Source: Caproiciproducens sp. NJN-50
GTDB taxonomy: Bacteria; Bacillota; Clostridia; Oscillospirales; Acutalibacteraceae
Assembly: GCF_004103755.1 (NCBI RefSeq)
Contig: NZ_CP035283.1
Coordinates: forward strand, 868,001-932,000
Length of the DNA: 64,000 nucleotides
Reading direction: 5' to 3'
This document shows, piece after piece, positions 1 through 8,524 of the stretch (positions within the stretch are counted from its first letter, which is position 1; the number at the start of each line of letters is the position of its first letter). A program made the translations under genes and the position numbers. Under the pieces are notes generated by a model. The model was not told the origin of the DNA. It saw nothing but the letters and a program-made list of their open reading frames with translations, and did no database searches.

Positions 1-672
1 GAAATCGGCCGCCAGGCGCTGGTTTCCTTCTGGGGACTGTTTTTTCCGTTCGGCATCATCCTCGGCATGCGGGCCGGCATGTTCACGCCGTCCGAAGGCG
101 GCGCGATCGCGGTTCTGTACGCCGTGATCATCGGCAAATTCGTGTACAAGAAACTCAACTTCAGAAGGGACTTCATCCCCATCATGAAGGAATCGATCGC
201 GGGCAGCGCGGCGGTCGTCATGATCATGGTATCAGCCAGCGTGTTCGGCTATTACCTGACCTGGGTGGGCATTCCCCAGATGGTGGCCGTCGGGATGACC
301 ACGCTGACCCAGAACAAGTACGTCATGCTGCTGCTGTGCAATCTGATCCTGCTGATCATGGGCATGTTCCTCGAAGGCGGAGCCGCGCTGATGATCATCG
401 CGCCCCTGCTGGTGCCCGTGGTCACGGCGATGGGGGTCGACCCGGTCCATTTCGGCATGATCTGCATCGTGAACATCATGCTCGGGGGCCTGACGCCTCC
501 GTTTGGTTCCATGATGTTCACCACCTGCGGCATTACGGGATGCAAGATCAGCGATTTCGTGCGCGAGTGCTGGATCTTCATGTTTGCGCTGCTTGTTGTG
601 CTGATCATTATCACCTTTGTCCCATTCCTGAGCCTGGTCCTGCCAAACCTGATTTACGGCGTGCAGGGCTGA
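1..672 (+). CDS. TRAP transporter large permease (DctM-type), C-terminal part
   Basis: The reading frame is open from the first base, so the N-terminal half lies outside the window. The visible 223 residues carry the typical DctM end: a stretch with FTPSEGGAIAVLYA, several long hydrophobic helices, and a late segment GGLTPPFGSMMF that matches the conserved TPP-(F/Y)G motif of this family. By family knowledge this is the membrane channel subunit of a sodium-driven TRAP uptake system for organic acids, working with a DctQ subunit and a periplasmic-type binding protein that should lie just upstream. The substrate cannot be told from this piece. It stops 201 bp before the next small gene, and no partner follows it. 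Confidence 0.9.
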   Translation, partial: EIGRQALVSFWGLFFPFGIILGMRAGMFTPSEGGAIAVLYAVIIGKFVYKKLNFRRDFIPIMKESIAGSAAVVMIMVSASVFGYYLTWVGIPQMVAVGMTTLTQNKYVMLLLCNLILLIMGMFLEGGAALMIIAPLLVPVVTAMGVDPVHFGMICIVNIMLGGLTPPFGSMMFTTCGITGCKISDFVRECWIFMFALLVVLIIITFVPFLSLVLPNLIYGVQG

Positions 673-873
673 AAATTTGCAACCGGCCGGTTGCCTGTCT
701 GCCTCCCTTGATTGTCTGCGCGGGCCGAACTCCTGCGGACGATCAAGGGAGGTTTCTGTTCCCTGATTTCGGTATCAAATGGACCCTGGAATCTGCAAAG
801 AGCCTTTCCGTTACATAAAATATTTCGGAGAAGAATATAAATGCTCTGGAATTTATGCAATGGAGGGGAGCGG

Positions 874-1056
874 TTGAATATCCTTGTTTACTATCCGGCC
901 GAAGGGGAAAAACAGAAGGAACTGCAAAGAAGGGTCGCCGCGGTCCACAGCAGCGCGATTGCGAAGTACATAGAGCGGATTCACTGTCCGGTGGAACAAA
1001 AGAAAGAGATCGCAACTCGGATTCTTCGGGAACGGCAAAAAGAGGGGACGGCGTAG
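874..1056 (+). CDS. Small hypothetical protein next to the sigma-K fragment
   Basis: A 60-residue charged protein beginning LNILVYYPAEG from a TTG start. The start is chosen because TGGAGGGGAG lies just upstream; an ATG at 841 in the same frame has no ribosome binding site. It has one Cys, many Glu/Lys/Arg residues and no membrane segment, and is probably helical after residue 12. I do not recognise a function. Short proteins with this YYP...RVAxVH...CPxEQK pattern are, from memory, seen in clostridial mobile elements, but I could not check this. A strong hairpin overlaps its last codons. It lies opposite the out-of-frame tail of the sigma-K fragment. Confidence 0.5.
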   Translation: MNILVYYPAEGEKQKELQRRVAAVHSSAIAKYIERIHCPVEQKKEIATRILRERQKEGTA

Positions 1057-1076
1057 CAGCCGCCCCTCTTTTTGCC
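1034..1076 (+). terminator. Strong hairpin terminator after the small gene
   Basis: An 18-bp inverted repeat with one bulged A: the left arm runs 1034-1052 and the right arm 1059-1076, with a six-base loop. The right arm ends in CTCTTTTTGCC, so the T tract is inside the stem. It overlaps the stop codon of the 60-aa gene and also lies just beyond the sigma-K homology, so it could end transcription from both sides. Confidence 0.7.
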
Positions 1077-1098
1077 GCGTCACCGGTGTCCGAAATGA

Positions 1099-1440
1099 TA
1101 GAATAGCATTTTCAATACATCTTGCCGCGTAGCTGGAAAGCCGGATTCCCTTGGAACTGTCAAAGGTATTCACCGCTTTAATCAGCCCGATGGTGCCAAT
1201 GGAAATCAGGTCGTCCTGTTCGCTGGAACTGGAGTAATACTTTTTGATGATGTGTGCGACCAGTCTGAGATTATGTTCGATCAGTGCTGCTTTTGCTTTC
1301 GGATCCCCGTTCTTCATTTTTTCCAGGCATTCCTTCTCCTCCTGCGCGGTTAACGGCCGGGGAAAAGACCCGGAGCCCGCGACGTGAAGCACGAAAAAGA
1401 GGAAGCCGGAAAGAGCCAGGCTCAAAAGTGCTTCGAACAA
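1099..1440 (-). pseudogene. sigK: RNA polymerase sigma-K, N-terminal half only (spoIVCB-like)
   Basis: The fragment encodes the sigma-K start and region 2: a hydrophobic pro-peptide-like N terminus (FEALLSLALSGFLFFVLHV), then GSFPRPLTAQEE, LIEHNLRLVAHIIKKYY, DLISIGTIGLIKA and YAARCIENAIL. All match the mother-cell sporulation sigma factor SigK. The start is taken as the TTG at 1440, six bases after AGGGGGCG. Homology ends after CIENAIL, about 114 residues in; the frame then runs on to 853 as unrelated, Arg-rich sequence. Regions 3 and 4 are missing from the window. In Bacillus subtilis the skin element interrupts sigK at the same ENE/IL codons, so this may be the 5' half of a gene joined by excision during sporulation. 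It could equally be a dead fragment. Confidence 0.8.
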
Positions 1441-1633
1441 GATGTTCGCCCCCTTGGAATCATGTATCTTCAGTATATGCGGGACATCCCCGGCTTGTTG
1501 CAAGTCCGACGGGGTTTCCGCCGCCGGGAAAGGATTGGCCGCCCAGTGCCGCCCCGTATATTTTCATTTGCATGGTTGTAAGTTTCGCCGGAATCAGATA
1601 AAATAAGAGAGAATTTAAAGGAGGGTAACCCAT

Positions 1634-2986
1634 TTGGAAGAAAATCGGCAAAATAAGATGGGCACCATGCCCATTTTTCGTTTGATTGTCACGATGTCTA
1701 TTCCGGCCGTCCTGTCCATGATGGTCCAGGCGCTGTACAATATCGTGGACAGCTATTTTGTTGCACAGATCAGTGAAAACGCGCTGACCTCCGTGTCGCT
1801 GGTGTTTCCGGTTCAGACCCTGCTGATTGCGGTGGCGGTCGGGACCGGGGTCGGCCTGAACTCGCTGATCGCACGCCGACTGGGAGAAAACCGCAGGGAA
1901 GAGGCCGACCAGGCGGCAACCCATGGGCTTCTTCTTGGGCTTGCAAACGGTTTGCTGTTTTTTGTTATCGGCCTGTTTTGTTCGGGCCCGTTTCTGAGAG
2001 CCTTTACCTCGGACCCCGAGATTGTTTCGATGGGTTCCGCCTACATGAGCACCGTTTGTATGTTTTCCTTCGGAGCATGCGTTGAAATCAACATTGAGAA
2101 AATATTGCAGGCCACCGGGAATATGGTCTTTCCCATGATCTTTCAGCTGATTGGCGCCGTGGGCAACATGCTGCTTGACCCGGTTTTTATTTTTGGGCTT
2201 TTTGGGGTGCCTGCCATGGGAGTCAGGGGCGCCGCGATCGCCACGGTGATCGCTCAGATTCTGTCTATGGTGGTTGCCTTGTTGGTTTTGCTTTTCAGAG
2301 AACATGAAGTGAAAGTGGATTTTCACTTTTTCCGCGTCAACTGGCGCACGGTACAGAATATTTATGCCGTGGGGCTGCCCGCCATTGTCATGCAGTCGAC
2401 CGGTTCCGTCATGGTGGTCGGCATGAACGCGATTTTAATCGGTTTCACCGGTACGGCAGTCGCCGTCTTCGGCGTCTATTTCAAACTTCAGTCTTTTGTT
2501 TTTATGCCGGTCTTTGGGCTGAATCAGGGGCTGATGCCCGTAATGGGATACAATTACGGAGCGAGAAAGATCAGCCGTCTGCTCAGCGCGGTCAAAATCG
2601 GCTGCGCGATTGCGGCGGTCATCATGGGAATCGGCATGGCGGGGTTCTGGCTGATACCGGACAAGCTTCTGCTGATTTTCAACGCATCCGGCCGTATGCT
2701 CCAGATCGGGGTCCCGGCGCTTCGCACCATCTCGCTCTGCTTTTTGCCCGCCGCGTTCGGCATCGTTTTTTCCACAACCTTTCAGGCGGTCGGCGACGGG
2801 GTGAAAAGCCTGATTATTTCGCTCCTGCGACAGCTTGTCATATTGCTTCCGTGCGCGTACCTGCTGTCTAAAATCGGGCTGGACGCGGTCTGGTTCGCGT
2901 TTCCGGCCGCGGAGAGCGTATCGCTTGCCGCAAGCATTTTCTTTTACTGTTCGGTGAGAAGGACCACCATTCAGACAGGCGCATAG
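1634..2986 (+). CDS. MATE family multidrug/cation antiporter
   Basis: A 450-aa integral membrane protein with about twelve predicted helices in two similar halves, the usual MATE size. Recognisable segments are the N-terminal FRLIVTMSIPAVLSMMVQALYNIVDSYFV, the LTSVSLVFP loop, and a second-half equivalent beginning near residue 240 (VGLPAIVMQSTGSVM). By family knowledge it exports cationic drugs or metabolites using a sodium or proton gradient. The start is the TTG at 1634, preceded by AAAGGAGGG at ideal spacing. It stands alone, convergent with the sigma-K fragment's 5' end on its left, with no regulator beside it. The substrate cannot be predicted. Confidence 0.93.
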   Translation: MEENRQNKMGTMPIFRLIVTMSIPAVLSMMVQALYNIVDSYFVAQISENALTSVSLVFPVQTLLIAVAVGTGVGLNSLIARRLGENRREEADQAATHGLLLGLANGLLFFVIGLFCSGPFLRAFTSDPEIVSMGSAYMSTVCMFSFGACVEINIEKILQATGNMVFPMIFQLIGAVGNMLLDPVFIFGLFGVPAMGVRGAAIATVIAQILSMVVALLVLLFREHEVKVDFHFFRVNWRTVQNIYAVGLPAIVMQSTGSVMVVGMNAILIGFTGTAVAVFGVYFKLQSFVFMPVFGLNQGLMPVMGYNYGARKISRLLSAVKIGCAIAAVIMGIGMAGFWLIPDKLLLIFNASGRMLQIGVPALRTISLCFLPAAFGIVFSTTFQAVGDGVKSLIISLLRQLVILLPCAYLLSKIGLDAVWFAFPAAESVSLAASIFFYCSVRRTTIQTGA

Positions 2987-3156
2987 GCAAAATCAAATCT
3001 GTTTTCCGGACGATGAATTCCCGCAATTGACGCCAATTGGACAATTCTGTCTCCTAATATCATCCAGGAAGGGATTTTTAACTTGTTTCAGTGCCCACGG
3101 GTCGACTGAAATCGTATATAATAATAAAAATCCTAAATTATGGAAAGTGAAAGGTA

Positions 3157-3630
3157 ATGCTGAATACGAATTACAAAGGAAAACTTTCACCCGCTCAGAT
3201 TTTGATTTCTCTGGATGCAAAGCCGGACGCTGGGATGGCCGGATGCCTTTTCAGCGGATACTACCGCAGGGCTTTTGCTTTTAAAAGCGAAACGGAACTT
3301 CTGTTTGCGATAGACCAGCTGTGTGACAGTATGCAATTTCCCCAGGCATCGTCCCAAAGCCGAAGTTTTGAATCCAAGTATACAAAAACGATCGTCAGGA
3401 AGGTGGAAAACTTCATGGAACCGGACATTGAAACAGCTTTAAAGCAGGACCGCGCTACTTTTCTGGTGCACATCAAATTCCGTCAGAATGCGACCTGGCA
3501 GGGAAGCATCACTTGGGTGGAGCAGGAAAAGACACAGAGTTTCCGCAGCGCGCTTGAAATGCTGAAATTGATGGAAGAGGCTCGGGTTCCGTCGGCGAAG
3601 GAAGTTGTGGACTGGGAGGATACCCCTTGA
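3157..3630 (+). CDS. Conserved-looking hypothetical protein
   Basis: A 157-aa soluble protein with no signal peptide or membrane helix. The ATG follows AAAGTGAAAGG at rather short spacing. It contains LVHIKFRQNATWQGSITWVEQEKTQSFRSALEMLKLM. This tryptophan-flanked motif is, as far as I recall, common in short clostridial proteins of unknown role, but I cannot name a family. A perfect terminator follows at 3661, so it is probably a single-gene transcript. Codon use is like that of its neighbours. Function unknown. Confidence 0.65.
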   Translation: MLNTNYKGKLSPAQILISLDAKPDAGMAGCLFSGYYRRAFAFKSETELLFAIDQLCDSMQFPQASSQSRSFESKYTKTIVRKVENFMEPDIETALKQDRATFLVHIKFRQNATWQGSITWVEQEKTQSFRSALEMLKLMEEARVPSAKEVVDWEDTP

Positions 3631-3660
3631 AAGCATCCCGACGGCGGGCGGTGAAACAGC

Positions 3661-3701
3661 AAAAGTCCCCTGTTCAGATAAAAGCTGAACAGGGGACTTT
3701 T
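3661..3701 (+). terminator. Rho-independent terminator
   Basis: A perfect 16-bp inverted repeat, AAAAGTCCCCTGTTCA (3661-3676) and its complement at 3686-3701, with a 9-base loop and T residues in the right arm followed by a T-rich stretch. It closes the transcript of the 157-aa gene. Confidence 0.9.
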
Positions 3702-3868
3702 GCTGTCCCTCTTTTTTGTGACTTCTCAGCGGCGCTGTGCCGCAAACAGCTTTCCAATTTTTGGACAGCCCTCTTTCGCGTCGGGCGAGTCCGGATTGAT
3801 TCCATGTTTTTGGGTATAGTACACAATTGTTTTTTTAATTTGATTGGAAAACCTATAAAATTAAAATG

Positions 3869-3927
3869 TTGACCCTCCGGCGAAGCAGGCGTATAATTAG
3901 GAAACCAAATAGATAGAAATCCTAATT
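3869..3927 (+). promoter_or_regulatory. Sigma-A promoter with probable MarR operator
   Basis: TTGACC (3869-3874) and TATAAT (3892-3897) are separated by exactly 17 bp, a near-consensus housekeeping promoter. The inverted repeat AATTAGGA (3895-3902) / TCCTAATT (3920-3927) starts inside the -10 box and spans the expected transcription start, and its half-sites are 25 bp apart. Its placement is what is expected of an operator for the MarR-type regulator encoded immediately downstream. That the regulator binds here is inference. This 319-bp gap holds nothing else that I can see apart from the terminator at 3661. Confidence 0.75.
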
Positions 3928-3949
3928 AATTTTGAAAGAAGGTTGCCGG

Positions 3950-4459
3950 ATGCCAGAAGAAGGACGCACCGGAGAGGCAACAAAAAGATTGTTGGACGCC
4001 ATGGTCCAGTTCCGCCGGCTGCGCGACATCCCATACCGCGGGAAGCACCCGCAAAGCCATGAATGCAGGCACAGCGACATGATGATCCTGTTTGCCCTGA
4101 AACAGTTGGAACCCGATTTCCCAGAGGGCGTCAGCATCAAGGAACTGAGCCGCTGTTTGAACCTGAAATCTCCGACTGTGACTCCCGCCGCTTATCATCT
4201 GGAAAAAATGGATCTGGTGGAGCGCAGCACCGACGACAGGGACAGGCGGATTAACCGCATCCGGCTGACCGAGGGAGGCCGCCGGCTTCTCCTAGCCCAC
4301 AGGAGACGGCTGGCCGCCCATATCCATGGACTGGTCCTCTACCTCGGAGCGGAAAAGAGTTTAATGCTGGCGGAGCTTCTCGATGAAGCGTTCCGCTACG
4401 AATTTGGCCAGATCCAGCAAAAAAACAATCTTGAGGCTCATCACCCGGGAGGTCTATGA
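3950..4459 (+). CDS. MarR family transcriptional regulator
   Basis: A winged-helix regulator of 169 aa. The ATG at 3950 is preferred over an upstream in-frame TTG at 3932 because GAAAGAAGG sits seven bases before it. The HTH region is GVSIKELSRCLNLKSPTVTPAAYHLEKMDLVERS, followed by the typical MarR wing DDRDRRINRIRLTEGGR. It is the first gene of a three-gene operon: its stop at 4459 abuts the ATG of the ABC transporter gene. By analogy with similar operons it would repress the exporter and be released by a transported drug or metabolite. A palindrome over its own promoter fits autoregulation. Confidence 0.92.
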   Translation: MPEEGRTGEATKRLLDAMVQFRRLRDIPYRGKHPQSHECRHSDMMILFALKQLEPDFPEGVSIKELSRCLNLKSPTVTPAAYHLEKMDLVERSTDDRDRRINRIRLTEGGRRLLLAHRRRLAAHIHGLVLYLGAEKSLMLAELLDEAFRYEFGQIQQKNNLEAHHPGGL

Positions 4460-6187
4460 ATGCTGAAAATTTATCGGAACCTGAAGCCGTTTGCAGCTTC
4501 GATCATCACGATCCTGCTTCTTCTGTTTCTTCAGGTGATGTCCGACCTTTATCTGCCGACCCTGATGTCGGATATCGTCAACAGCGGTATCATGGCCGGA
4601 GACATCGGCTATATCTGGAAAACCGGCGAAATCATGCTCCTGATTGCCGCGGGCGGCGTGATCTGTGCTGTGGCGGCGGGCTATCTCGGTTCAAGAGTTG
4701 CCCTCGGATTGGGCAGAAACCTGAGAAACCAGGTTTTCCGCCGTGTGGAAAACTTTTCTTTGCACGAGTTTGATAAATTCGGGTCGTCGACCCTGATTAC
4801 GCGGACGACCAACGATATTATCCAGATACAGACGGTCACGATCATGATCATCAATATGATGGTTCGTGCGCCGCTGACCTGTATCGGAGGGATCATGCAG
4901 GCCTATCATCAGGACCGGACGCTGACGATTGTCCTTGCCGTGGCGCTTCCCATTTTGATTCTGGTCATCTGGCTCGTGACCTCGAGGGTCATTCCATTGT
5001 TCCGCCAGGTGCAGAAAAAGCTGGACCGGATCAATCTGATCCTTCGGGAGAATCTGACCGGGATCCGGGTCATCCGGGCCTTTGACAAGATCGGCCATGA
5101 AAAGGCTAGGTTTGAAGACGCCAACCGGGATCTGACCGACACTTATATCCGTGTCAACCGCATTATGGCGTTTCTGATGCCGATGATGATGATGATTATG
5201 AATCTGGTCTCGACAAGCATCCTCTGGTTCGGGAGCAAGAGGATCGACACCGGGGAAATGAATATCGGCGCGCTGATGGCGTTTACCCAGTACGCGATGC
5301 AGATCATGTTTTCGCTTTTGATGTTTGTCATGATGTTTGTCATGATTCCCCGCGCGCAGGCCGCCGCCGACCGCATCAGCGCGGTTCTGGAGACAACCCC
5401 CGAAATCGTCGATCCGGATCAGCCGGAAGCTGCGGAAGAGGAAAGGGGCTATGTCGAATTCCGGAACGTCACCTTCCGTTACCACGGGGCGGAACAGCCC
5501 GCGATCCGCAATGTCTCTTTTTCCGTCAGGCCGGGGGAGACCACGGCCATCATCGGGGGGACCGGCAGCGGCAAGAGCACGCTGATCAATCTGATTCCCC
5601 GCTTTTACGATGTGGATGAGGGGGAGATCCTGGTCGACGGCACGAATGTGAAGGCGATGACGCAGGAGGACCTGAGAAAACGGATCGGCTTTGTCCCCCA
5701 GAAGGCCAGCCTTTTCACGGGCACCGTCAAAGAGAACCTGCTGTACGGCAGGGAGGACGCCACGGAGGAGGAGATCCGCCACGCCGCGCAGGTGGCGCAG
5801 GCCTCCGAATTTATCACCGGGATGCCGGACGGGTACGATTCCCTGCTTGCCGAAAGCGGCCGGAACCTCTCCGGCGGGCAGAAGCAGCGCCTTTCCATCG
5901 CAAGGGCTTTGGTCAGGCGCCCGGAGATCTATGTATTTGACGACAGCTTTTCCGCGCTCGACTTTAAAACGGACGCGAGGCTTCGCGCAGCCCTGAAAAA
6001 GGATACGGCGGATGCCACCGTGATTATTGTTGCACAGCGCGTCGGAACCGTGATGGACGCCGACAGAATCATTGTTCTGGACGAAGGTTCGGTCGCCGGG
6101 ATCGGGACCCACAGGGAACTGCTGAAAGAATGCGAAATATACCGCGAGATTGTGGAGTCGCAGCTTTCCGAGGAGGAATTGGCATGA
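4460..6187 (+). CDS. Heterodimeric ABC exporter, subunit 1 (degenerate Walker B)
   Basis: A 575-aa half-transporter. Residues 1-310 form a six-helix exporter domain, and residues 330-575 an ATPase domain with Walker A GGTGSGKST near residue 368, signature LSGGQKQR near 475 and Walker B YVFDDSFSALD near 491. The residue after the Walker B aspartate is Asp instead of the catalytic Glu, a hallmark of one half of asymmetric exporters such as the BmrCD and TM287/288 type. It overlaps the next gene by four bases (ATGA), which indicates coupled translation and a heterodimer. Together they probably export a drug, peptide or lipid under control of the MarR protein upstream. Confidence 0.92.
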   Translation: MLKIYRNLKPFAASIITILLLLFLQVMSDLYLPTLMSDIVNSGIMAGDIGYIWKTGEIMLLIAAGGVICAVAAGYLGSRVALGLGRNLRNQVFRRVENFSLHEFDKFGSSTLITRTTNDIIQIQTVTIMIINMMVRAPLTCIGGIMQAYHQDRTLTIVLAVALPILILVIWLVTSRVIPLFRQVQKKLDRINLILRENLTGIRVIRAFDKIGHEKARFEDANRDLTDTYIRVNRIMAFLMPMMMMIMNLVSTSILWFGSKRIDTGEMNIGALMAFTQYAMQIMFSLLMFVMMFVMIPRAQAAADRISAVLETTPEIVDPDQPEAAEEERGYVEFRNVTFRYHGAEQPAIRNVSFSVRPGETTAIIGGTGSGKSTLINLIPRFYDVDEGEILVDGTNVKAMTQEDLRKRIGFVPQKASLFTGTVKENLLYGREDATEEEIRHAAQVAQASEFITGMPDGYDSLLAESGRNLSGGQKQRLSIARALVRRPEIYVFDDSFSALDFKTDARLRAALKKDTADATVIIVAQRVGTVMDADRIIVLDEGSVAGIGTHRELLKECEIYREIVESQLSEEELA

Positions 6188-8475
6188 GCGAAAATCAGCA
6201 TAGAACCGGCTCTGCCGGCGGAGCGAGGCGTGGCGGACCGGGCGGAGGTCCGGGAGGGGCCATTGGCAGGCCCGTGGAAAAGGCCAAGGATTTCAAAGGG
6301 ACGCTCCGGCGCCTGACCGGGTATTTGAAACCGCAGAGTTGGAAGCTTGCGTTCGTCCTTGTTTTTACGCTTTTCTCGACCGCATTTACCGTCCTGGCGC
6401 CGAGAATCAGCGGCAATGCGATCAACCAGATGACGGACGGCTTTATTGCGAAACGAATCGTTTCCGAGGTGAGCAAGGCGCAGGACTCCGTCGGTCCCGC
6501 CCTGACCGCGCAGCTGAAACAGATCGATTCCGGACGCGCTCAGGCGGAGGAGCAGGCCAAGTCGGCCGCCCGCGCCGCGTTGGAAAAGCAGGGAGCCTCC
6601 GAGGCACAGATCGCCGCGGCGGAGCAGCAGGCGGCGGCAGCCGCGGACAAAGCGTTCTCTGAAAAGCTCGCCCAGACGGTTTCGCCGGAACAGCTGGATG
6701 CCATGCGCGAACTTGCCAAGCTGCCGCGCGTCAGCGACGTTTCCGGCGCGGAGGAAAAGGCGAAGGCCGTCGGGCAGTTTGTTTCTTTGACGAAGAAAAT
6801 GCCCCAGTCCGGCCAGAGCGGACAGTCGTTCCAAATCAGCGAGGAAGACCTGCAAAAATATCTGGGGGATATCCGGGAAACGGGAGGGGCGATCCCGTTC
6901 GGCGCCATTGCCAAAACCCTTCTGTTCCTGCTGGGAATCTATCTTCTAAGCTCCTTGTTCTCGTTCCTGACGCAGTACATGATGTCGGGAGTTGCCCAGC
7001 TGACGGTTTACAGCCTGAGGAAAGATCTGAACGACAAGCTTTCGCGGCTGCCGCTCAAATACTATGACGGGCATACGAGCGGCGATATCCTCAGCCGCAT
7101 GACCAATGACATCGACACCATTTCCGGTACGCTGCAGCAGAGCCTGACGCAGTTGATCCAGTCCGTGTGCCAGATTCTCGGTTATGTCATTATGATGCTG
7201 CTTTACAGCCCGATCCTGACGCTGATCGTTCTGTGCACCCTGCCGCTTTACATCGGCGTCACCATGCTGATTGCTTCCCACTCCCAGAAATACTACAAGG
7301 CGCAGCAGAAGCATCTCGGCAATCTCAGCGGGCACACCGAGGAAATGTTCACCGGCCACATTATTGTGAAGGCGTTCGGCCGCGAACAGGAATCGATCGA
7401 AACCTTTGAGCAAATCAACGACGACCTCTACGCCGCCGGATGGAAAGCCCAGTTTATGAGCGGCGTCATGTACCCGCTGATGAATTTCGTGAGCAATATC
7501 GGCTATGTGCTGATTTCGGTGGTCGGCGGAATTTTCGTGACGAAAAGCATGCTGAACATCGGGGATATCACGGCGTTCATCCAATACTCCAGGTCGTTTT
7601 CCATGCCGATCATCCAGACCGCCAACATCGCGAATATCATCCAGTCCACCCTCGCCTGCGCCGAGCGCGTTTTTGAAGTCCTCGACGAGGAGGAGGATAT
7701 CCCGGACGCGGCGGACGCCGTGAAAATGGAAGACCCCCAGGGAAATATCCGCTTCGACCACGTGAAATTCGGCTACTCGGAATCCGCGCCGCTGATGGAA
7801 GACATGAATCTTGATTTCAAGCGGGGCGAGACCGTTGCCATCGTGGGGCCGACCGGAGCGGGAAAGACCACCCTGGTCAATCTTCTGATGCGGTTCTATG
7901 AGATCAACGGCGGCGCCATTACCTTCGACGGAGTGGATATCCGGAACATCGCCCGGGGAAATCTGCGCACCATGTTCGGCATGGTGCTTCAGGACACCTG
8001 GCTTTTCAACGGGACGATCGAGGAAAACATCGCCTACGGAAAGGAAAACGCGACGCATGAGCAGATCGTGGCCGCGGCGAAGGCCGCTCACGCGGACCAC
8101 TTTGTCCGATCCCTGCCCGACGGGTACCAGACCGTTCTGAACGAGGAGGCGTCCAACATCTCGCAGGGGCAGAAGCAGCTTCTGACCATCGCCCGCGCGA
8201 TCCTGGCGGACCCGGCCGTGCTGATTCTGGACGAAGCGACCAGCAGCGTCGACACCCGCACCGAAGTCCTGATTCAGAAGGCGATGAGCGTGCTGATGAG
8301 GGGAAGGACCAATTTCGTCATCGCACACCGGCTTTCCACGATCCGCGACGCCCATCTGATCCTCGTGATGAATCACGGGACGATTGTCGAAGCGGGGAAC
8401 CACCGGGAACTGATGGCGAAAAACGGGTTTTACGCCGACCTTTACAACAGCCAGTTTGCCGGGGCGAATCTGTAA
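6184..8475 (+). CDS. Heterodimeric ABC exporter, subunit 2, with large Ala/Gln-rich insertion
   Basis: A 763-aa half-transporter starting at the ATG that overlaps the previous stop. Residues 1-25 are Gly/Arg-rich (GGARRGGPGGGPGG). TM1 lies near residues 55-80, then an insertion of about 145 residues (about 90-236) rich in Ala, Gln, Glu and Lys precedes TM2. The insertion is probably a coiled coil on the outer side of the membrane. The ATPase domain has Walker A GPTGAGKTT near 555, a changed signature NISQGQKQL near 657 and an intact Walker B LILDEATS near 679. The intact catalytic Glu here and the intact LSGGQ signature in subunit 1 make one competent ATP site, while the other is degenerate. 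Confidence 0.93.
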   Translation: MSENQHRTGSAGGARRGGPGGGPGGAIGRPVEKAKDFKGTLRRLTGYLKPQSWKLAFVLVFTLFSTAFTVLAPRISGNAINQMTDGFIAKRIVSEVSKAQDSVGPALTAQLKQIDSGRAQAEEQAKSAARAALEKQGASEAQIAAAEQQAAAAADKAFSEKLAQTVSPEQLDAMRELAKLPRVSDVSGAEEKAKAVGQFVSLTKKMPQSGQSGQSFQISEEDLQKYLGDIRETGGAIPFGAIAKTLLFLLGIYLLSSLFSFLTQYMMSGVAQLTVYSLRKDLNDKLSRLPLKYYDGHTSGDILSRMTNDIDTISGTLQQSLTQLIQSVCQILGYVIMMLLYSPILTLIVLCTLPLYIGVTMLIASHSQKYYKAQQKHLGNLSGHTEEMFTGHIIVKAFGREQESIETFEQINDDLYAAGWKAQFMSGVMYPLMNFVSNIGYVLISVVGGIFVTKSMLNIGDITAFIQYSRSFSMPIIQTANIANIIQSTLACAERVFEVLDEEEDIPDAADAVKMEDPQGNIRFDHVKFGYSESAPLMEDMNLDFKRGETVAIVGPTGAGKTTLVNLLMRFYEINGGAITFDGVDIRNIARGNLRTMFGMVLQDTWLFNGTIEENIAYGKENATHEQIVAAAKAAHADHFVRSLPDGYQTVLNEEASNISQGQKQLLTIARAILADPAVLILDEATSSVDTRTEVLIQKAMSVLMRGRTNFVIAHRLSTIRDAHLILVMNHGTIVEAGNHRELMAKNGFYADLYNSQFAGANL

Positions 8476-8486
8476 TCATCAGATGG

Positions 8487-8522
8487 AACAGCGGCGCGGA
8501 GCAAAAGCTCCGCGCCGCTGTT
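8487..8522. terminator. GC-rich hairpin between convergent genes
   Basis: A perfect 16-bp stem AACAGCGGCGCGGAGC (8487-8502) with an AAAA loop and its complement at 8507-8522. It lies between the ABC exporter stop (8475) and the end of the oppositely oriented ggt gene (8525). It lacks a clear T tract on either side but is positioned as a shared bidirectional terminator. Confidence 0.75.
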
Positions 8523-8524
8523 CG

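Noticed and set aside
4691..6112. Long minus-strand frame (473 codons) opposite the first ABC exporter gene
   Set aside because: It lies fully opposite a gene with clear Walker and signature motifs. Its own translation is His/Asp/Gln-rich without any domain, a codon-use shadow.
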